DNA of 64,000 nt, taken from NCBI RefSeq assembly GCF_004337985.1, contig NC_043744.1, forward strand, positions 6,151,189 to 6,215,188, given 5' to 3'. Below the pieces are notes generated by a model that saw only the letters and a program-made list of their open reading frames with translations, did no database searches and was not told the DNA's origin. Shown piece by piece: positions 58,410 to 64,000 of the stretch; position 1 is the first letter of the stretch, and every line of letters begins with the position of its first letter. The DNA comes from Pyricularia pennisetigena (Eukaryota; Ascomycota; Sordariomycetes; Magnaporthales; Pyriculariaceae). The translations under genes were made by a program, and so were the position numbers.

Positions 58410-58834
58410 CCTCAAACGTTTCTAAAGTTCAATGCTGGCGTGCAAACCCCATCCCACAACCAACAACTTTTATGGTTTGTAAAGGTGAAACGTGGTATTT
58501 TGCGTGGTATTTTTGCTTTTAAGTTAATAATAATCATGCACCTACCCCTGCATGTGCCTATGCTATTGAAATAGCCTATATTTTACGTTTTAAAGCTAAA
58601 AGTAAAATTCGTCAAACGCTACATGCCAAGTTGATAGCCCATAAAAGGCTCCGCAATAACCGTCCTGGACCTACCGACGGCGGAATTTTCCAGAACAAAC
58701 GTTAGGGCTTTGGCACCATAATCGCTTTGCATCCTGACAGCCTTTGAGTCTAATGAATAGAAAACAAGTCTGTTACGTGCAGGAGGAGCAATTGATAGTC
58801 TCACAATTGACGGGTGTGTCTTCATCGTCCAATC

Positions 58835-58923
58835 GCCCTTATGGCTCAGTGGTAGAGCGCATCACTAGTAAATCCAACAGAATTTCTATGATGAGGTCCT
58901 AGGTTCGATCCCTGGTGAGGGCA
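58835..58923 (+). tRNA. tRNA-Thr (anticodon AGT) with 17-nt intron
   Basis: The acceptor GCCCTTA pairs with TGAGGGC, with A as discriminator. The D arm is GCTCAGTGGTAGAGC and the T arm CTAGGTTCGATCCCTGG, both pairing. The anticodon stem CATCA/TGATG encloses CTAGTA, a 17-nt intron placed after position 37, and A. A and B boxes are canonical, and a stretch of T follows within 60 bp. Mature length is 72 nt. It supplies threonine for ACU codons and, by wobble, ACC. Confidence 0.95.
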
Positions 58924-59908
58924 TGTCGTACGCGTCGCACAAGATTATCGTATTCTTGCGGGATTTCTTTTTGATCGGACAGGTATTTGCGGCAGAGGCT
59001 ACAAATTTGGGCGCAAATGATTTGGATGATGGAAAGTTCTTGCTGCTTACATACCCTTAATGGGACAAGTTGACCATACCCAGGACCATTTTGTGCAGAA
59101 TTCAAATAAAGGACTTGTACTAATTTGGTATTGTATATTAAAAGGATGATCATCATTTAAATGTCACACTAGTGCTAGTCAGCTACACTATAAGACCCTA
59201 TTATGGTGTCACGAACCACAAATTACCCAAATGTAAATAAGTGTATTTGCAAGCCACATTTTGTGTACTGTATGTCGATATTAATCCTTGGTATGTGAAT
59301 AACTTGTTGCATTCATATTCAATACGACCACGAGACTTTTCTCTGTGGATATATATTCGGATCAATGATTTACCTATTCCCACCTCTAACCTTATGAAAT
59401 TCGCGTCACCTGTTTCTTCGAGGTCGACATGACAAACAAGGGGCGTCCGTCACCTCGAATTCAAACGCAAGGCGATATCTAGGGACCAACTTCCAACTGA
59501 ACTCAAGACGCGCTTTGACGTGGATCAGCAGTGAGCCCTTCACAAGTCTAGGGCAGATTACAATGTATCTTTATTATCCTTGAGTAGCACAATGCAGCCG
59601 CTGATGGTTGCGCCTAGTACCTTTGGCCCCAAGAGCAATTGAAGCCATACCCCTCGCGGGACGTTGCATTCCTGCAACATGCTGCTCGGAGTATCATGAT
59701 ATTTATATTTATCATGTCACCTTTCTTTGTTTCTCAATCAGACTTGATCTCTATCCAATGCCACTAAACAGAGAGCCTCCCCCTGACCGTAAAGCCGGAG
59801 GGTGGCCGCTCAGGCGTGTCGCTTTGAAATCAAAAATTTCGGGGGCAGCAGAGATCCAAACCCCCTTCGTTTGTGCTCTCAACCAAACAGTTTTCACTCG
59901 TCCTCCAC
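58924..59908. other. Intergenic, with a possible solo LTR downstream of the tRNA gene
   Basis: 59,207-59,434 starts TGTCACGAACC and ends CGACATGACA (228 bp), an LTR-like TGTCA..TGACA pair; flanks TATGG and AACAA do not match. Retroelements often insert near tRNA genes. No gene is recognised. Confidence 0.35.
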
Positions 59909-60791
59909 TCAGTAGCCCGGGCAGCGCGGCATGCCGGCGTAGTCCATACCGGCCGAGCAGGCGTTGTACTCGACGGCGAGCAGCTCGTCGACGTTGGACT
60001 TGCTCTTGGCGAGGGGCAGGTACTACAAGTTGAGCGTGGCATGGGTCAGCCCTGTGGCGGAGGGATAATAACTAGAACANNNNNNNNNNNNNNNNNNNNN
60101 NNNNNNNNNNNNNNNNNNNNNNNNNNNNNNNNNNNNNNNNNNNNNNNNNNNNNNNNNNNNNNNNNNNNNNNAAAAAAAAAAAAAAGAGGCGTCTACTCAC
60201 GGCAGTAAACGGCTTGGTCACGCCGTCGGTCGTGTTCCAAAACATGGTCGGGCAGTGGCTGGGGGCGGAATCAGAGCAGGGATACCTCTGGTCGGCCATG
60301 TCGCTGCTGCCGCATCGGTAAATGGTCTCGGTTCCCTGGACCTGGAGCACGTAGGTCGAAGCCGTGAGGCCGCAGCGGACGTTGGCGGGACACGTGATAC
60401 CGACGGTCAGCGAGGTACCCTTTGCCGTCGTTTGTCCGTAGCTGCTTGTGACTCCGAGGTTGGCGATACCAAGACTGTCGTCCAGTGGTCAGCAGGGACA
60501 AGTCTAGGCCGTGCAGGCCGGGGTATAAGGGATTGTTTTTCGATCAACTCACATTCCAGCGCTGCCACTAACACCGCCCGTGATGGTCCAGGACTGGGTG
60601 TATGTGTAACCGGCCGAGAGGGATCCGGTGGTCGAAGAAGGGCCGACAAAAACACCCGACACAAGCTGGGGAGCGGTCCATACCGGCGTGACGCTCTGGA
60701 TGTTGCGGATCAGCGGGTAGGAACAGAAGCGGCCATCGCCAAGGACGCCCGAGGCGAACAGGAGAATGGAGGAGGGGATTGAGGCCTTCAT
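59909..60791 (-). CDS. Secreted protein with eight cysteines, three exons, 208 aa
   Basis: Exons are 60,791-60,553, 60,474-60,201 and 60,022-59,909 (627 nt with stop). Both donors are GTGAGT. The signal peptide is MKASIPSSILLFASGVLG, and the mature protein starts DGRFCSYPLIRN. The middle (SWTITGGVSGSAG, then SYGQTTAKGTSLTVGITCPA) has alternating Ser/Thr/Gly and hydrophobic residues, suggesting a beta-rich fold. Cysteines follow at TCPANVRC, IYRC, YPC, SHC, NAC and RCPGY. The last exon ends MDYAGMPRCPGY. No family is recognised with confidence. Intron 2 contains the assembly gap, so its length is unknown but the exons are not affected. Confidence 0.75.
60080..60171. other. Assembly gap, 92 N
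   Basis: Unknown bases followed by an A run, inside intron 2 of the secreted-protein gene. Translations across it are meaningless. Confidence 0.98.
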
Positions 60792-62122
60792 TTTTTTTTT
60801 TGACGATGGGAGGAAGGATTGGGCAGGAAAACGAAAGTGGTACACGAACGACCTAAGAACGTGCGCGAAAGGATAAAGAGTGACTGAGAGCGGGAGAGCT
60901 AAAGGGGTGAGGCTGGTGATGCATAAGGGACCCGGGTAGACCAGACGGACAATGGCTGTTCTTTTAAGCGTAACCAGGAAAAGAGCTCCAGACCAAAGCT
61001 CCTGGAGTCTGCCGGACCCAGAAGCTTGAAAACATCCGCAGCCTGTGGAGTTTCCCTACGCGGTAGCACCCCCCCTAACCAGGGGGCTCCTTATCAAGCC
61101 TCGTGACGATATTTGATCTGCAAAATTCATTCTCCTTTCATCCAGCCCACCCGCTTACCGTTCGTCAATGGACACGCATGACGCGGCGCATCCGCCCGAG
61201 ATTTGCACATGGAGGCCGGCTTCATGCTTGCACGTTCTGGCAGTCGCACGACGGGCGCCCAGATAAGGTCGCTCGTGTGGAGGAATTACCTACTCCAGCC
61301 ACCGAGCAGTGTGGGGAGGGGGCACGGTATTTGGCGAGGTGGCATGTGATGGATGCATCGAGTACAGAGAGAGCAGAGTCGCTCGCTTCTTTGGAGTGAC
61401 AGGCTCCTCTTTCGGGGCATCCCGAAGCGTCGAGAAAAAAAAAATGGTGGCGGAGAATTTACTGAGCTGCCCTGTCGGAAACAATATTTCTCGACGAGAT
61501 GATGAGTTGACTGCCCGTTCTGGGCATACCCACCACTTCGGCATTCTCCATTAGGGGATGATTTGCAATGCGTTGGAGATGAAGGTTGATTGCAAACCAC
61601 AACAACGCGGTAAAAGTAGCCGGGGGTCCGTGGGCCTCAGGGGTATAAAAACGGGGTAAGGAGGGGGGCAAGAAGTTGACTATGTATTTTTGGGATGAAT
61701 CGCGCTTGTTCACCTTCCACATTCGTTATTACGCGCGCGACTCAGTCGTTGGGCTCCATTTGGTCGTTGCTTAGTCCATTAAACTACCTTGGGGTCCACG
61801 ATTTGCAGCCGCTGACAGGGCTGACCATGCGAGACCTTATCTTACACGACATGGCTCGGGCGTCTTTGCCGATCTGCTTTGGTTGAGGGGGTAATGTTTG
61901 CACCGGGATCATGGTGAAAGGGGTAGCCTGATATATAAGCTGCTCTGAACCTCATGGGGGACATGCTACGAGGGATTCACACCATCGCACTTTGCATCTA
62001 CACCTTCGTTCGTTACAGTACAGCTTCTTTAATCTACTTCCGCCGAGGTCTTGACCAACTTTCACTCTTTTTTTCTTTTTTTTTTTTTTTTTAACCTCAT
62101 ATCATCGACGTGTACCGCCACC
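60792..62122. other. Divergent intergenic region, promoters of two secreted-protein genes
   Basis: No gene is recognised. It holds a CT-rich leader near 62,065-62,092 before the right-hand gene, and a possible TATA box GTATAAAAAC near 61,650. Confidence 0.5.
61932..61939 (+). promoter_or_regulatory. Likely TATA box for the 62,123 gene
   Basis: TATATAAG, 184 bp upstream of the ATG, followed by a pyrimidine-rich leader. Position fits a fungal promoter with a 5' leader of about 150 bases. Confidence 0.45.
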
Positions 62123-62632
62123 ATGCACGTCCCGACCTCTCTGTTCGCCGCTGTGCTTGCCTTTGCGGCTTTCGACCAAGCCAGCGCCGTGGTAAGTCCT
62201 GATGAAATCGACGCAGCATCTCCAGAGGTAAACATCACTAACACAATGTGCAAATGTAACAGTGCAAATGGGACCGTTGCTGCTACACAAACCCCAAAGG
62301 CCCGGGAGCATGCCCTGTAAGCTCCAAGCTCTTTTGCTCTGCAATGCCAGTGGCTTCAGGAATCTTGCAAGCGTTTTTTTCTAACAAACCTTTAACAACA
62401 TCAAATAGCCTCAACAATGGCATGTTAGCCTTTCGGGCGCATACTGCGAGGTTACCATATGCCCAGTAGGGTGCACAAATCTGCAGGTAAGTCTGAGATG
62501 GTGTTTTTTTTTTCATTTCTTTTTGAGTCTTAAGAAAGAGTTTGTCTAACTTTTTTTTTGTTGTTGTTTAACCAGGATGGTTCGGCATGTTCTTGCTGCG
62601 ATATTGCAACTGGAACATGCACTTCTTGTTAA
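62123..62632 (+). CDS. Small secreted protein with twelve cysteines, four exons, 85 aa
   Basis: Exons are 62,123-62,191, 62,263-62,316, 62,409-62,486 and 62,576-62,632 (258 nt). All three introns (71, 92 and 89 bp) are GTAAG..AG and phase 0. The ATG context is CCGCCACCATGC, a strong start. The signal peptide is MHVPTSLFAAVLAFAAFDQA, cut near SAV. The mature part of about 63 residues has 12 cysteines: CKWDRCC, GACP, AYC, TICPVGC, ACSCC, GTC and a C-terminal TSC. This implies a compact, disulfide-rich extracellular peptide such as an effector or antimicrobial protein; I cannot name a family. Exon 1 alone encodes the signal peptide. Confidence 0.8.
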
Positions 62633-63117
62633 AGTCTTGAATCTTGATGAGGCGGAGTATATATTGAGGTTTCGTATCTGGATCTCATTCTGCAAGGCGT
62701 CTAGGGTAGTAATAGCAATTTGTGATCCCTCCGATTGCGTCTGATAGTGCCGATTTAAGCATGGCTTTGAGTTTGGCCCCAGTCCCGTCAGCCTTGTGTC
62801 GGCTATTAGCCGCGACCTGAGACTGCTCGTCGAGCTTACGTTCAGGTTAGGGTTTGGTTCGTTGCAGCAACGTGTCTTGGGTGGTCGACATAAGCAAGCT
62901 AAGGCTGAGAAGGGGTTGGTAGCTATGGCTCATAATGAGATTTTGCGGTCCACATACCCCTAACAGTAAGTGCCTGGCCAAGCAGGCTCCACCTTGAGGG
63001 TTTTTCCATGGGGGAGAGAGGAGTCACACATGCTATAGTTCACGATTTCCCCTGAGATTTTGGGAAGATGCTTACCATGTCTTCCATCTCCCCCAGACTC
63101 TTTGGATCATCTACACC
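62633..63117. other. Intergenic, promoter side of the MFS gene
   Basis: No gene recognised. ATGs at 63,068 and 63,077 are out of frame with the MFS ORF and may be upstream ORFs or untranslated. Confidence 0.5.
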
Positions 63118-64000
63118 ATGGCATCAGGCACGGGCGTCGCAATCGCCGACGACAGCATTCTGCGCAACGAACCAGCAACACCGATGGCCGTCCTGGAAGA
63201 AAACATTCCCATGTCCAACAGCGATGATGCACGTGCCGAAGCGCCCGACCCTGCCGACTCCTACAGCAAGTTCGGACCCAAGCAGCGCATCGTCATCATC
63301 GCCATCGCAAGCACTATCGGTGTGCTGAGCCCATTGAGCTCCAACTTGTACACGCCCGCCATCCCGGCCGTCGCCGAGGACCTGGGAGTGTCGACCGACG
63401 CCGTCAACCTGACCATCACGTCGTACCTGATTTTGCAAGGCATCAGCCCTACCCTGTGGAGCGTCGTCGGCGACAACACAGGCCGTCGGCTGCTTTACCT
63501 GATCGCCCTGACCGTGTACCTGGGTTCGTGCGTCGGCCTCGCCCTGTCGCCCAACTACCCGGCCGTCCTCGCCCTGCGCGCCGTCCAGGCCGTGGGCTCG
63601 GCCTCCACGACGGCGATCGGGGCCAGTCTGATCGGCGATTTGATCCACGTCAGCCAGCGCGGCGGGTGGATGGGCAACTACAGCGCGATGGGCGGCGCCG
63701 GCACCGCGTTTGGCCCCGTGCTCGGCGGTCTTTTTGCTCAATACACGGGCTGGCGCGGCATGTTTGTGTTTATGGCTGCGCTGGCGGGGTTTCTGTTGGT
63801 GACGACGGCGCTTCTGCTGCCGGAAACCAAGCGCGACATCGTCCATGACGGCTCCGTCCCGGCTCCGTGGTACCTGCAGCCCCCCGTCAAGTGGTTGGAT
63901 GCTCCCAGGTCCGGGCATCATGCCACAGCGAGGGCCAACGCCGGCAGGTTCAAGATGGACCTCAAGGCACCGGTGCGCCTGCTCGTCGAACCCGAATGTC
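63118..64000 (+). CDS. MFS drug:H+ antiporter (DHA1 type), N-terminal part
   Basis: Open from ATG at 63,118 (context CACCATGG) to the window end, 294 residues and incomplete. After a roughly 55-residue cytosolic tail, the first helix is RIVIIAIASTIGVL (57-70). Motif A is GDNTGRR (118-124), motif B LRAVQAVGSA (152-161) and motif C GAGTAFGPVLGG (193-204). GWRGMFVF starts helix 6 and LPETKRD (234-240) begins the central loop. This is the 12-helix proton antiporter layout of fungal multidrug exporters. The C-terminal six helices lie beyond the window. It is the only plausible partner for the P450, but 10 kb and three other genes separate them. Confidence 0.9.
   Translation, partial: MASGTGVAIADDSILRNEPATPMAVLEENIPMSNSDDARAEAPDPADSYSKFGPKQRIVIIAIASTIGVLSPLSSNLYTPAIPAVAEDLGVSTDAVNLTITSYLILQGISPTLWSVVGDNTGRRLLYLIALTVYLGSCVGLALSPNYPAVLALRAVQAVGSASTTAIGASLIGDLIHVSQRGGWMGNYSAMGGAGTAFGPVLGGLFAQYTGWRGMFVFMAALAGFLLVTTALLLPETKRDIVHDGSVPAPWYLQPPVKWLDAPRSGHHATARANAGRFKMDLKAPVRLLVEPEC

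Noticed and set aside
58619..58825. Minus-strand ORF of 68 codons upstream of the tRNA
   Set aside because: No signal peptide, domain or codon bias; short enough to be chance.
60072..60350. ORFs crossing the N gap
   Set aside because: Translation across unknown bases is meaningless; the real exon 2 ends at 60,201.
63124..63921. Long minus-strand ORF of 265 codons
   Set aside because: Antisense shadow of the MFS gene; composition is Gln/Arg/His-rich, as in GC-rich shadows.

Overview
This window is nuclear DNA of a filamentous ascomycete (Pezizomycotina), probably plant-associated. The reasons are short GT..AG introns (56-92 bp), an intron-containing tRNA-Thr, a P450 and an MFS exporter beside several small cysteine-containing secreted proteins, and a block of transposons whose C-to-T damage sits mainly at CpA. 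CpG and CpC survive there, and glutamine codons have become TAA/TAG. That is the mark of repeat-induced point mutation (RIP). The species is not identifiable from sequence reading alone.

Bases 1-50,236 are an AT-rich, RIP-degraded transposon nest with no intact gene. The main find is a 13,836-bp terminal-inverted-repeat DNA transposon at 31,999-45,834 (copy R). It has TAGTCTCA termini and a perfect 9-bp target-site duplication, GTAAAACCC. A second, inverted copy (L) fills 1-11,596 and runs off the window. Through the RIP stops the element carries a RecQ-type helicase, an SNF2-type helicase, an acidic-repeat ORF next to it, and a roughly 1,100-codon convergent ORF of unknown family. I recognise no standard transposase. 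Shorter non-autonomous relatives (0.8-1.8 kb) with the same ends lie at 13,222-14,195, 20,114-21,924, 46,593-47,380 and 47,381-49,074. I know of no described superfamily with this combination, so it is the best candidate here for an undescribed system.

The rest of the nest is Ty1/copia-type. Element A1 (minus strand, 14,196-45,995) is split by a full-length plus-strand relative A2 (19,810-29,275, 561-bp LTRs, TSD TATAT), by a solo LTR of family B (16,098-16,765, TSD GTTTG) and by giant copy R inside its 5' LTR. A second copia-like element (family B) leaves an LTR piece and gag-protease remnants at 11,597-12,930. A 1.07-kb palindromic foldback element (49,144-50,210) lies near the right border of the nest.

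Bases 50,237-64,000 are unmutated and gene-bearing: a secreted protein touching the transposon border (50,261-50,599, -), a three-exon P450 (51,596-53,297, -), a two-exon secreted protein (54,980-55,308, +), a low-complexity secreted protein (56,165-57,316, -), tRNA-Thr(AGT) (58,835-58,923, +), an eight-cysteine secreted protein with an assembly gap in its second intron (59,909-60,791, -), a four-exon twelve-cysteine secreted protein (62,123-62,632, +) and the start of an MFS drug:H+ antiporter (63,118 to the window end, +). The layout, secreted proteins beside RIP-hit repeats, is typical of fast-evolving effector regions in plant-associated fungi; that role is inference.
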